Shown here piece by piece: positions 8,104 through 16,149 of a stretch of DNA of 64,000 nt. The stretch covers positions 250,019 through 314,018 of the forward strand of contig NZ_MSCC01000003.1 of assembly GCF_002954455.1 (NCBI RefSeq). The letters are read 5' to 3'. The position numbers and the translations under genes are program-made. Numbering within the stretch: position 1 is the stretch's first letter; every line of letters starts with the position of its first letter. The notes under the pieces are model-generated. The model saw only the letters and a program-made list of their open reading frames with translations. It was not told the DNA's origin and did not search any database. The DNA is from Photobacterium aquimaris (GTDB taxonomy: Bacteria > Pseudomonadota > Gammaproteobacteria > Enterobacterales > Vibrionaceae).

Positions 8104-10305
8104 TTAAGTTAAATCTTGTGGTTCGACATCAATTGACCAACGAATTTTTTTTGCTAGTGGCAATAGTTGAATCGCAGGTTTAGCAATAGTAAGTATTTGC
8201 TGTAATTTATTTCGATTAGGTATCTGTAAAATTAACTGCCATCGAAATCGTCCTGCACGTCGAGCAAGCGGTGCTGGGTTAGGTCCTAATACACAACAAT
8301 CTTGATCGTAAACTGGGCTCGCTTCAAAAATAGCGCGCACTTGTTGTAAAAATTGGCACACTTGATCACTGTCATTGGCTTCGGCGCGCAATAGCACTAA
8401 GTGTGTAAAGGGCGGTAATAGCGCTTGGCGACGTTCAGTTAATGCTGCTTGAGAAAAAACACCATAGCCTTTGTGCAATAATGATTGTAGCAGTTGATGT
8501 TCAGGATGATGGGTTTGTAAGAGTACTGAACCGGGCTTACTGGCACGTCCTGCACGGCCAGCAACTTGAATAAACAACTGGGCTAACCGTTCTGAAGCAC
8601 GAAAATCATTACTAAATAATGCACTATCAACATCAATCAGCGCGACCAAAGTAACGTTGGGAAAGTGATGCCCTTTAGCCAGCATCTGAGTACCGATTAA
8701 AATTTGATATTCATTGTTTTTAATCGCTTCTAAATAGTTTTCTAGTGATCCTTTACGGCGAGTGCTATCACGATCAATACGAACCGTTTTAAATTCAGGA
8801 AACAGTTCTGCTAGTTGCGCTTCAAGTTGTTCAGTACCGACACCGACCGGCAGCAGTTGGGTTGAACCACACTGTTGGCATTGGTGCATTATCGGTCGTT
8901 GCGTTGCACAATGATGACAACGTAATTCACCTGATTGCTGGTGAAGGGTGTAATAGGCGTCACAACGGTTACATTCTGCGATCCACCCACATTCGTGACA
9001 CATCATTGCTGGTGAAAAACCGCGGCGATTAAGAAACAGCATCACTTGGTTACCAGCATTGAGGTGCTTGCGCATTTCCGCAATGAGTGGTGCTGATAAG
9101 CCCGCATTTAAATATAAGCCTTTGACATCAATCACCCCGTGGCGTGCAGCACTTGCATTACCAGCGCGCTTTGAAAGGGTTAGGTAATGATATTTACCTG
9201 TTTGTGCGTTATGTAAAGTCTCAAGTGCAGGGGTAGCAGAGCCTAAAACAATCGGAATGTTTTCTTTATTTGCACGCATCACCGCCAGATCACGAGCATG
9301 GTAACGCAGGCTGTCTTGTTGTTTATATGAAGCATCATGTTCTTCATCAACAATAATAATACCGAGATCCGCAAATGGCGTAAACAGTGCAGAGCGAGTA
9401 CCGATAATGATCCCTGCTTGGTTATCCCGTCCTGCAAGCCACGCCGTCATACGCTCGCTATCGTTGAGACCGGAGTGAACGGTTTCTAACGGCACATTAA
9501 AACGGCGCTTAAAGCGGTTAATTGTCTGCGGTGTTAAGCCAATTTCAGGCACTAAAATCAATGCCTGTTTACCTGCTGCTAAAATGGGTTCAAGCAGATT
9601 AAGATAGACTTCGGTTTTACCTGAGCCGGTGACACCATCTAATAGGTAACAGCCAAATCCCGGGTTACTGTTAACCGTCGCAATGGCTAATGCTTGTTCT
9701 TCATTTAGACGTGGTTTTTGTTCGGTAATAGCAAACTGTGGTTGCCACTGCAGTTGTTTAGGTTGCTGCTGCTGTTCGACTATCCAACCTTTTTGCATCA
9801 CTGTTTTTAGGGTAGCACTGCTCACATCATCGGCAAGTAAAGCGTCATGACTCAAAGGTCCATGACGTAATAGATTGAGAATTTGGGCTTGCTTGGGCGC
9901 ACGCTTTAAACCATTAAGTGGTTGCTCTCGTCCAGTATCGGTTAACTGCCAATATTTTAACGTCACTGTTGATGCTTCGCGACCTTTACGCAATAACGCT
10001 GGCATGGCATTGGCTAATGCATCACCTAATGGATATTGATAATAACTACTGGCCCATTTTAACAACCCAAATAATGGTGGTTGCCACAAAGGTTGGTTAT
10101 CTAATACTTGCTGAATCGGTTTTAATTGTTGGATTGGAAAATCTGAATCATTACCGATAGCCACCACGATCCCTACCAATCGCTGTCGACCAAAAGGCAC
10201 CAGTACCCGTCCGCCAATAACGGGTGTCATATTAGGTTTGATTAAGTAATCAAAATTTTTGTCGAGTGGGACAGGTAAAGCAACGCGTGCTATTGGGTGG
10301 GTCAT
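8104..10305 (-). CDS. priA: Primosomal protein N' (replication restart helicase PriA)
   Basis: 3'-5' superfamily-2 helicase that recognises stalled forks and reloads DnaB. The N-terminal DNA-binding region is followed by Walker A DGVTGSGKTE (about 223-232) and the Walker B box DEEH (320-323). The zinc module has all eight cysteines (about 436, 439, 445, 448, 463, 466, 476 and 479), and the C-terminal helicase core includes QVAGRAGR. At 733 residues the length equals E. coli PriA (732). It is divergent from rpmE, the usual arrangement. Confidence 0.97.
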   Translation of the reverse strand: MTHPIARVALPVPLDKNFDYLIKPNMTPVIGGRVLVPFGRQRLVGIVVAIGNDSDFPIQQLKPIQQVLDNQPLWQPPLFGLLKWASSYYQYPLGDALANAMPALLRKGREASTVTLKYWQLTDTGREQPLNGLKRAPKQAQILNLLRHGPLSHDALLADDVSSATLKTVMQKGWIVEQQQQPKQLQWQPQFAITEQKPRLNEEQALAIATVNSNPGFGCYLLDGVTGSGKTEVYLNLLEPILAAGKQALILVPEIGLTPQTINRFKRRFNVPLETVHSGLNDSERMTAWLAGRDNQAGIIIGTRSALFTPFADLGIIIVDEEHDASYKQQDSLRYHARDLAVMRANKENIPIVLGSATPALETLHNAQTGKYHYLTLSKRAGNASAARHGVIDVKGLYLNAGLSAPLIAEMRKHLNAGNQVMLFLNRRGFSPAMMCHECGWIAECNRCDAYYTLHQQSGELRCHHCATQRPIMHQCQQCGSTQLLPVGVGTEQLEAQLAELFPEFKTVRIDRDSTRRKGSLENYLEAIKNNEYQILIGTQMLAKGHHFPNVTLVALIDVDSALFSNDFRASERLAQLFIQVAGRAGRASKPGSVLLQTHHPEHQLLQSLLHKGYGVFSQAALTERRQALLPPFTHLVLLRAEANDSDQVCQFLQQVRAIFEASPVYDQDCCVLGPNPAPLARRAGRFRWQLILQIPNRNKLQQILTIAKPAIQLLPLAKKIRWSIDVEPQDLT

Positions 10306-10511
10306 ATTTGATCGCTTTAATTGAGCTTATACTAAATAGTAACAGATCGCGTGATAGGGAATCAGTACTGCAATATGACCACTATTATTGACTGTTTTAG
10401 CGATGAATAAAATAGAGTGATAAAAAACAGTACTCGAGTTGATCTCTGGGGAATGATTGATTACTATACGCCGCCTGATTTGTCGTAAATCTACGGCAGA
10501 CTATTTTATTA

Positions 10512-10573
10512 ACCACGTGTGGTGCCCGGCTTTGGATCGGGAGAGCGACACGGCCTTAACTTGAGGTTTCCCC
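10512..10573 (+). promoter_or_regulatory. Probable structured leader of rpmE (L31 leader type)
   Basis: CGTGT at 10516-10520 can pair with ACACG at 10548-10552, enclosing a second stem CCCG / CGGG at 10525-10528 and 10538-10541. The ribosome site GAGG at 10564-10567 follows. Gammaproteobacterial rpmE genes are known to have autoregulatory leaders. Assignment to that family rests on position and the two-tier fold, not on a covariance search. Confidence 0.5.
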
Positions 10574-10786
10574 ATGAAACAAGGTATCCACCCAGAATAC
10601 AAAGCAGTAAACGCTCGTTGTTCTTGCGGCAACACTTTCGTATTTAACTCTACTATGAGCAAAGACGTTAACCTTGACGTATGCGATAAGTGTCACCCAT
10701 TCTACACTGGTAAGCAACGTCAAGTTAGCTCTGGTGGTCGTGTTGATAAATTCAACAAGCGTTTCGGTGCACTTGGTAGCAAGTAA
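10574..10786 (+). CDS. rpmE: 50S ribosomal protein L31
   Basis: Component of the large ribosomal subunit that bridges to the 30S head. The 70-residue protein MKQGIHPEYK... has all four zinc ligands (Cys16, Cys18, Cys37, Cys40), so it is the zinc-containing type and not the zinc-independent paralogue made under zinc starvation. A GAGG ribosome site precedes the ATG. It is monocistronic and ends in a strong terminator. It is divergent from priA. Confidence 0.97.
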   Translation: MKQGIHPEYKAVNARCSCGNTFVFNSTMSKDVNLDVCDKCHPFYTGKQRQVSSGGRVDKFNKRFGALGSK

Positions 10787-10806
10787 TTACTTGTCGACCA
10801 AATGTA

Positions 10807-10838
10807 AAAAAGAGGGATGCCTAGGCATCCCTTTTTTT
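10807..10838 (+). terminator. Terminator after rpmE
   Basis: GGGATGCC / GGCATCCC (10814-10821 with 10824-10831) is followed by seven T residues. Confidence 0.92.
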
Positions 10839-10860
10839 ATCGCTTCAATATGTAACACAC

Positions 10861-10888
10861 AAAAAAACCAGCATAAAAGCTGGTTTTC
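10861..10888 (-). terminator. Terminator after metJ
   Basis: AAAACCAGC / GCTGGTTTT (10863-10871 with 10878-10886) has A and T tails. On the minus strand it lies 20 bases after the metJ stop codon. Confidence 0.88.
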
Positions 10889-10906
10889 TGCTACCTGATA
10901 TACGTA

Positions 10907-11224
10907 TTATTCATTAATGTCTTCGTAACTGATGCCCATCGCTTCCATTAAGGCTTTTGCTTCTGCTGGCAGATCATCGGGATGATCTTTACGAATGTCG
11001 TCATCAGTAGGTAACGGCTGACCAGTATAAGCATGCAAAAAAGCTTCACATAATAGTTCACTGTTGGTGGCGTGGCGCAGGTTATTGACCTGACGACGAG
11101 TACGTTCATCAGTAAGAATTTTGAGAACCTTTAATGGAATAGACACTGTAATTTTTTTTACTTGTTCATTTTTCTTACCGTGTTCTGCATAAGGGCTAAT
11201 ATATTCGCCATTCCACTTTGCCAT
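10907..11224 (-). CDS. metJ: Methionine repressor MetJ
   Basis: Ribbon-helix-helix repressor that uses S-adenosylmethionine as co-repressor and binds tandem Met boxes to shut down methionine synthesis. The 105-residue protein reads MAKWNGEYISPYAEHGKK and contains the DNA-contacting strand segment KKITVSIPLKVLKILTDER (about 23-41), which is nearly invariant in the family. It is divergent from metBL, and the Met boxes at 11420-11451 lie in between. Length and sequence are typical. Confidence 0.97.
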   Translation of the reverse strand: MAKWNGEYISPYAEHGKKNEQVKKITVSIPLKVLKILTDERTRRQVNNLRHATNSELLCEAFLHAYTGQPLPTDDDIRKDHPDDLPAEAKALMEAMGISYEDINE

Positions 11225-11419
11225 GTTTTACCTTCTCAGCGATGTTTAATTAATAATGATAACAATGTCGCGATGACGGTTGTTAGTGCATAGTCATGAT
11301 AGGCGGCGATATTACGTGAACATCGTTAGTTTGTCCTCTATCGTGGTATACAACTGTTGCTAGATCACGACTATTTTTTTCAATAATTGAATTTTAGCGG
11401 GATTTACCGCTATAAGCAA
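11225..11419. other. metJ side of the metJ-metB intergenic region
   Basis: Promoter region of metJ. Beyond the Met-box array described separately I see no ORF and no strong hairpin here. Confidence 0.4.
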
Positions 11420-11451
11420 AGACATATGGACGTCTAGAAGTGTTGACGTCT
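11420..11451. promoter_or_regulatory. Array of four tandem Met boxes (MetJ operator)
   Basis: Four adjacent 8-base units read AGACATAT, GGACGTCT, AGAAGTGT and TGACGTCT. They match the consensus AGACGTCT in 6, 7, 6 and 7 positions. The contiguous spacing is that required for cooperative MetJ binding. The array lies 80 bases upstream of the metB start and probably controls metBL and perhaps metJ. Confidence 0.93.
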
Positions 11452-11530
11452 TGTTTTTATATGGTTAAGGTTGTGTAACCACTACAATTTATCTTCAGGG
11501 ATCACCCCTTTTATAACAAGGAACGTTATT

Positions 11531-12697
11531 ATGAGTGACAAGCAGCTTGCAACAATTGCAGTCCGTACCGGTATTGATGTTGACTCACAATATAATGCCG
11601 TCGTGCCCCCGATCTATTTAACCTCAACTTACAGTTTTCCTGCCTTAGGTGAATTACCTCAATACGATTACTCTCGTTCAGGTAATCCTACTCGCAATAC
11701 ATTAGCGGATGCTTTAAGCGATATGGAAGGGGGAGCGGGCGCTGTTGTCACCAGTTGTGGTACTTCGGCAATGAATTTATTAGTGTCAGCATTGTTAGGA
11801 CCGAATGATTTGCTTGTTGCGCCACATGATTGTTATGGTGGCAGTTATCGATTATTTAATACTCGAGCTCAGAAAGGTGATTTTAAAGTATTATTTATTG
11901 ACCAAGCAGATCCTGATGCACTAGCGGCAGCGTTAGCACAAAAACCGACCTTGTTATGGCTTGAAACTCCGTCTAACCCTCTGGTTAGAGTGATTGATAT
12001 TGAAGCCATTAGTCAGCAAGCACAGGCTGTCGATTGCCAAGTCGCGGTTGATAACACCTTTCTATCCCCGTTATTACAACAGCCATTATCACTTGGCGCT
12101 GATTTTGTCGTGCATTCAACCACTAAATATATTAATGGTCATTCTGATGTTGTTGGTGGTGTGTTGATTGCGAAGCAGCAATCTGCAGCTGAAAATTTAA
12201 GTTGGTGGGCGAACTGTATTGGTGCAACAGGTGCGCCGTTTGATGCTTATTTAACGTTGCGCGGCTTACGTACTTTAGCGCCTCGAATGAGAATGCATGA
12301 AGAAAATGGTGCGGCGGTATTAGCCTATTTACAGCAGCAACCATTGGTTGGCACGATTTACCACCCAAGTTTACCCACTCATCCCGGACATGAGATAGCT
12401 AAGCGTCAGCAACGTGGATTTGGCTCAATGATGAGTTTTGAATTTGCAGGAACTGATCCGCAACTGCAACTATTTGTGAAAACATTACAATTATTTTCAT
12501 TAGCTGAGTCGTTAGGAGGAACTGAGAGTCTCATTGCTCATCCGGCTTCAATGACTCATCGTGCCATGACCGATGAAGCTCAACGGGCTGCTGGTATTTC
12601 AACGTCTTTATTGCGGTTATCGGTTGGGTTAGAAGATCCACGTGACTTAATTGCCGATCTTACCCACGCCTTTACTGTCGCGCAGGAGGCGTGCTAA
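11531..12697 (+). CDS. metB: Cystathionine gamma-synthase
   Basis: PLP enzyme that condenses O-succinylhomoserine with cysteine to cystathionine in methionine synthesis. The PLP lysine lies in HSTTKYINGHSDVVGG (Lys199 of 388). YSRSGNPTRN near residue 48 and the SLGGTESL block near the C-terminus are also characteristic. The ATG at 11531 (MSDKQLATIAVRTG) is preferred over an upstream in-frame codon at 11471 because the family begins here. It overlaps metL by one base (TAATG), indicating translational coupling. MetJ control is expected from the operator upstream. Confidence 0.96.
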   Translation: MSDKQLATIAVRTGIDVDSQYNAVVPPIYLTSTYSFPALGELPQYDYSRSGNPTRNTLADALSDMEGGAGAVVTSCGTSAMNLLVSALLGPNDLLVAPHDCYGGSYRLFNTRAQKGDFKVLFIDQADPDALAAALAQKPTLLWLETPSNPLVRVIDIEAISQQAQAVDCQVAVDNTFLSPLLQQPLSLGADFVVHSTTKYINGHSDVVGGVLIAKQQSAAENLSWWANCIGATGAPFDAYLTLRGLRTLAPRMRMHEENGAAVLAYLQQQPLVGTIYHPSLPTHPGHEIAKRQQRGFGSMMSFEFAGTDPQLQLFVKTLQLFSLAESLGGTESLIAHPASMTHRAMTDEAQRAAGISTSLLRLSVGLEDPRDLIADLTHAFTVAQEAC

Positions 12698-15111
12698 TGA
12701 TAAAAGATCTACGTCAGTTGCATAAATTTGGTGGTAGTAGCCTTGCCGATGCGCAGTGTTATCGGCGCGTGGCAGAGATTTTAGAATCTTATTCTGCAAC
12801 CAATGATATCGTAGTGGTTTCTGCAGCAGGAAAAACGACTAATCAACTGCTATTGTGGTTGGAACAATTGGTTACTGATGGCCGCTTAGCCCATGCAACA
12901 CTATTATCTATTCGTAGTTTTCAACAGCAATTAATCTCTGAGTTGTTGGTACCAGATCACGCGCAATCATTACTGCAACAGCTACATGCTGAGTTAGCCC
13001 TGCTTGCTAAATGGGGCGAATCACCATTGACGACAGAGATAAAAAATGCCGTTTTAGGTCATGGTGAGTTATGGTCAGCACGGTTATTAGCCGCGTTACT
13101 TAATCAGCACCAATTAGCAGCAGTAGCGATTGATTCTCGGCTATTTTTACGAGCTGATCATGCTGTTCAGCCAGCGGTTGATAAAGCGTTGTCACAGCCG
13201 TTATTACAGCAGTTATTAGTTCAGTATCCTCAGCAACGCTTAGTGATCACCGGGTTTATGGCCGCTAATCAGCACCAGCAAACAGTATTATTGGGTCGCA
13301 ATGGTTCTGATTACTCTGCCACTATGATTGGCGCTTTAGCCGCTGTCGATCGCGTGACTATTTGGAGTGATGTTGCCGGTGTTTATAGTGCTGATCCACG
13401 CAAAGTTGCCAATGCATGCTTACTGCCGTTATTACGCTTAGATGAAGCCAATGAACTTGCTCGTCTTGCCGCGCCAGTATTGCATAGTCGTACTTTACAG
13501 CCGGTTGCGCAAAGTGCGATTGATTTAACTTTACGCTGTAGCCATCAACCGGAATCAGGATCAACACGGGTGGAGCGAGTATTAGCATCGGGTCGTGGTG
13601 CTAAAATTATTTCGTCATTAAATGATGTGTGTTTGATTGAGCTAGGTGTGCCGCAAGGCATGGTATTGGCATCGGTACAACATGATGTCCAGCAGTTGCT
13701 TGATAAGTCTCAATTACAGCCATTGGCCCAAACGGTTGATCAAGGTAAGCGACGTATTATTTTGGCTTACACTCAAGAAGTGGTAAACAGCGTTCTTAGC
13801 TTGCTACAAGATAGTGGTGTTGCTGCCGAATTACGGCTGCGAGAAGGTTTTTCAATGGTGGCTGCTGTTGGAGCTGGTGTTTTAAATAACCCCAATCATT
13901 GCCATGGATTCTATCAGCAATTAAAAGGATTGCCGGTTGAATTTATGACAGAGACTGAGTCAGGGTTAAGCTTAGTTGCAGTGCTACGCGACGTTGATAC
14001 TAATGCGTTAGTGAATGCGATTCATCAGGCGCTATTTCAAGCCCAAAAAAGTGTCGCAATTGTATTGTGTGGCAAAGGCAATATTGGTAGTCACTGGTTG
14101 AGTTTGTTTAGTCGTGAAAAAGCAGCATTGGAGCAGCGTCATGGTATGAAATTTAGTTTAATTGGTATTGTTGGTCAGCAACAATGCTGGTTAGACGGTC
14201 AGGGAATCGATCCTCAGACAGCCTTAGATCAATTTCCAGTGCATGCGGTAGATTATCAATTACCGCAGCTATTATCTCAGTTAGCCGCTGTTGAGTATGA
14301 TGATGTGGTGGTAGTTGATGTGACCGCAAGTCATCAGTTGGCAGTGCTGTATCCACAAATTGCTGCAACAGGGTTACACCTGATCTCTGCCAATAAAATT
14401 GCCGGCTCTGCCACAACTTCTGAGTATCAAGCTGTGATTGATGCGTTTGCTAAAAGTAGCCGTTATTGGCTATCTAATGCCACCGTTGGTGCAGGGTTAC
14501 CGATAAACCATACCGTGCGTGATTTACGTGAAAGTGGTGATAGTATTTTAGCTATATCTGGCGTTTTTTCTGGCACTTTATCGTGGTTATTTCAGCAATT
14601 TGACGGCAGTCTGCCATTTTCAGCTTTATTGGAACAAGCATGGCAGCAAGGGTTAACCGAGCCAGATCCTCGTCACGATCTCGATGGTAGTGATGTGATG
14701 CGTAAGCTGGTTATTTTGGCGCGAGAATCTGGATTTGAGATTGAGCCTCAGCAAGTACACGTTGAGTCATTAGTTCCTTTGAGTTTGCAGGCATTAAGCG
14801 TTGATGATTTTTTTGAACAAATGGCTGAGTTGGATTTGTTGTTGGCCGAAAAATTAGCCCGTGCGGTCAAGGAAGATAAAGTATTACGCTATGTTGCTCG
14901 ACTTAATCGTCATGGAAAAGCTTATGTTGGTTTAGAAGCGTTGCCTAGTGAGCATGCATTGGCGAACTTATTACCTTGCGATAATATCTTTGCGATTGAA
15001 AGTCAGTGGTATCGAGAGAATCCGTTAGTGATCCGTGGCCCAGGAGCGGGAAGAGATGTGACGGCTGGCGCATTAATCTCGGATATTAATCGGTTAGCAA
15101 CGATGCTGTAG
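12697..15111 (+). CDS. metL: Bifunctional aspartokinase II / homoserine dehydrogenase II
   Basis: Catalyses the first and third steps from aspartate to homoserine for methionine. An N-terminal aspartokinase domain begins with KFGGSSLAD (from residue 10). A linker with degenerate ACT-like sequence follows, then a homoserine dehydrogenase domain with the nucleotide-binding loop GKGNIGSHW in the middle of the protein and SANKIA, GAGLPI and GTLSWLF further on. The length of 804 residues is close to E. coli MetL (810). The ATG at 12697 is seven bases after a perfect AGGAGG; the GTG at 12691 is too close to it. The tight overlap with metB and the linkage to metJ identify it as MetL rather than ThrA. 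Confidence 0.96.
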   Translation: MIKDLRQLHKFGGSSLADAQCYRRVAEILESYSATNDIVVVSAAGKTTNQLLLWLEQLVTDGRLAHATLLSIRSFQQQLISELLVPDHAQSLLQQLHAELALLAKWGESPLTTEIKNAVLGHGELWSARLLAALLNQHQLAAVAIDSRLFLRADHAVQPAVDKALSQPLLQQLLVQYPQQRLVITGFMAANQHQQTVLLGRNGSDYSATMIGALAAVDRVTIWSDVAGVYSADPRKVANACLLPLLRLDEANELARLAAPVLHSRTLQPVAQSAIDLTLRCSHQPESGSTRVERVLASGRGAKIISSLNDVCLIELGVPQGMVLASVQHDVQQLLDKSQLQPLAQTVDQGKRRIILAYTQEVVNSVLSLLQDSGVAAELRLREGFSMVAAVGAGVLNNPNHCHGFYQQLKGLPVEFMTETESGLSLVAVLRDVDTNALVNAIHQALFQAQKSVAIVLCGKGNIGSHWLSLFSREKAALEQRHGMKFSLIGIVGQQQCWLDGQGIDPQTALDQFPVHAVDYQLPQLLSQLAAVEYDDVVVVDVTASHQLAVLYPQIAATGLHLISANKIAGSATTSEYQAVIDAFAKSSRYWLSNATVGAGLPINHTVRDLRESGDSILAISGVFSGTLSWLFQQFDGSLPFSALLEQAWQQGLTEPDPRHDLDGSDVMRKLVILARESGFEIEPQQVHVESLVPLSLQALSVDDFFEQMAELDLLLAEKLARAVKEDKVLRYVARLNRHGKAYVGLEALPSEHALANLLPCDNIFAIESQWYRENPLVIRGPGAGRDVTAGALISDINRLATML

Positions 15112-15127
15112 TGCGTGTTCGAGAACC

Positions 15128-15160
15128 AAAAAAAGTCGCAGTTTAAACTGCGGCTTTTTT
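15128..15160 (+). terminator. Terminator after metBL
   Basis: AAGTCGCAG / CTGCGGCTT (15133-15141 with 15148-15156) contains one G-T pair, is preceded by A residues and followed by a T run. It lies between the convergent metL and aphA and may serve both. Confidence 0.88.
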
Positions 15161-15173
15161 ATTTGATCATGAT

Positions 15174-15740
15174 TTAGTTGATAGCAATTGTGCTATTTTC
15201 ACCGTCCATATCTTTAAGTTCGGCTAATACTTCTTCTGCCCATAATATCCAAGCTTGGCGATTATGCAGACCACGACGCAAGGTTAAACGGTCTAGGCGT
15301 TGTTGGCGATCCATGTTTTTGTAATCACCAAAGTGAATTTGCTCTAGCTCTTGATAATGACCAATCAAAATATGTGATTCATCAATTAAAGCTTCAAGTT
15401 GTTGCTGCATCGGTAATGAATTGTGAACGCCACAAATCAGCAGCTTGGCAGAAAACTCATCGCGAGTAGTGGGATTGCGAGCAGGTTCTTGGAACCACTC
15501 CAATAATGCTTGTCGACCAAGATCAGTAATCGAATATACTTTGCGATCAGGTTTACCATCTTGAGGTTCAAGACGACAGGTTACTTGGTCGTTGGTTGCC
15601 ATTTTATTTAGTTCACGATATACCTGCTGGTGGCTCGCTTTCCAAAAATAACCAATACTGTGTGAGAATTCTTTGGTTATATCATAACCCGTTGCTTCGC
15701 GAGTGCTTAGCACTGTTAAAATTACATGTGGTAGTGACAT
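15174..15740 (-). CDS. aphA: PadR-family regulator AphA (low-cell-density master regulator)
   Basis: AphA activates or represses many genes at low cell density in vibrios and opposes the LuxR/HapR regulator. In V. cholerae it also switches on virulence with AphB. The first 45 residues (MSLPHVILTVLSTREATGY... and YFWKASHQQVYRELNKM) are nearly identical to what I recall of V. cholerae AphA, covering the winged helix-turn-helix. The C-terminal half forms the antiparallel coiled-coil dimer. It is 188 residues long, slightly longer than in V. cholerae because of a short polar tail. It is adjacent to ppc, as in V. cholerae. The leader shows a possible Qrr target. Confidence 0.93.
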   Translation of the reverse strand: MSLPHVILTVLSTREATGYDITKEFSHSIGYFWKASHQQVYRELNKMATNDQVTCRLEPQDGKPDRKVYSITDLGRQALLEWFQEPARNPTTRDEFSAKLLICGVHNSLPMQQQLEALIDESHILIGHYQELEQIHFGDYKNMDRQQRLDRLTLRRGLHNRQAWILWAEEVLAELKDMDGENSTIAIN

Positions 15741-16102
15741 CTCTTCTATCCGTTAAATATATAAAATAAAAACACAATAGGGCTTAGATTATGTAACGCT
15801 TCAAAATGACGTTTTTAATTTATAATCGTGCTATTACACTGCCTAATTGTGGTCGCATAGAATATCATTAATTGACTCAATATCGATACTTCTAGTTGAA
15901 TTATCTGTTACTGAGGCGTTTCAATTCATTATCTTGAGAGCTTACACTAAGTTAATTTAGCCCTAAAAAATAACAACCTGATTGAAATCTATTCATCTTT
16001 TATCATATTGAGCATTTCTATCTTAGACTGTATAAGCAATATAGTGCTGTATCAAAAGTGAGACTTTATGATATTTTTTTAACAAAATTATAAATAACGA
16101 CT
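15741..16102. other. aphA promoter and leader region
   Basis: A minus-strand -10-like TTATAA lies at 15820-15825, which would start transcription close to 15813 and give a leader of about 70 bases before the aphA ATG. The leader begins with AACGUCA, complementary to the TGACGTT found in the conserved core of Qrr small RNAs. The rest of the gap (about 15840-16100) is AT-rich with no ORF I trust. It probably holds binding sites for quorum-sensing regulators that I cannot assign. Confidence 0.45.
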
Positions 16103-16132
16103 CAAAAAAAAGGCTATCAAAAGATAGCCTTA
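16103..16132 (-). terminator. Terminator after ppc
   Basis: AAGGCTATC / GATAGCCTT (16110-16118 with 16123-16131) is followed by a T run on the minus strand. Confidence 0.9.
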
Positions 16133-16149
16133 TTACGATAATAATTTGA

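Noticed and set aside
12691..12693. GTG as start of metL
   Set aside because: It lies one base after the AGGAGG, too close for initiation; the ATG at 12697 has normal spacing.
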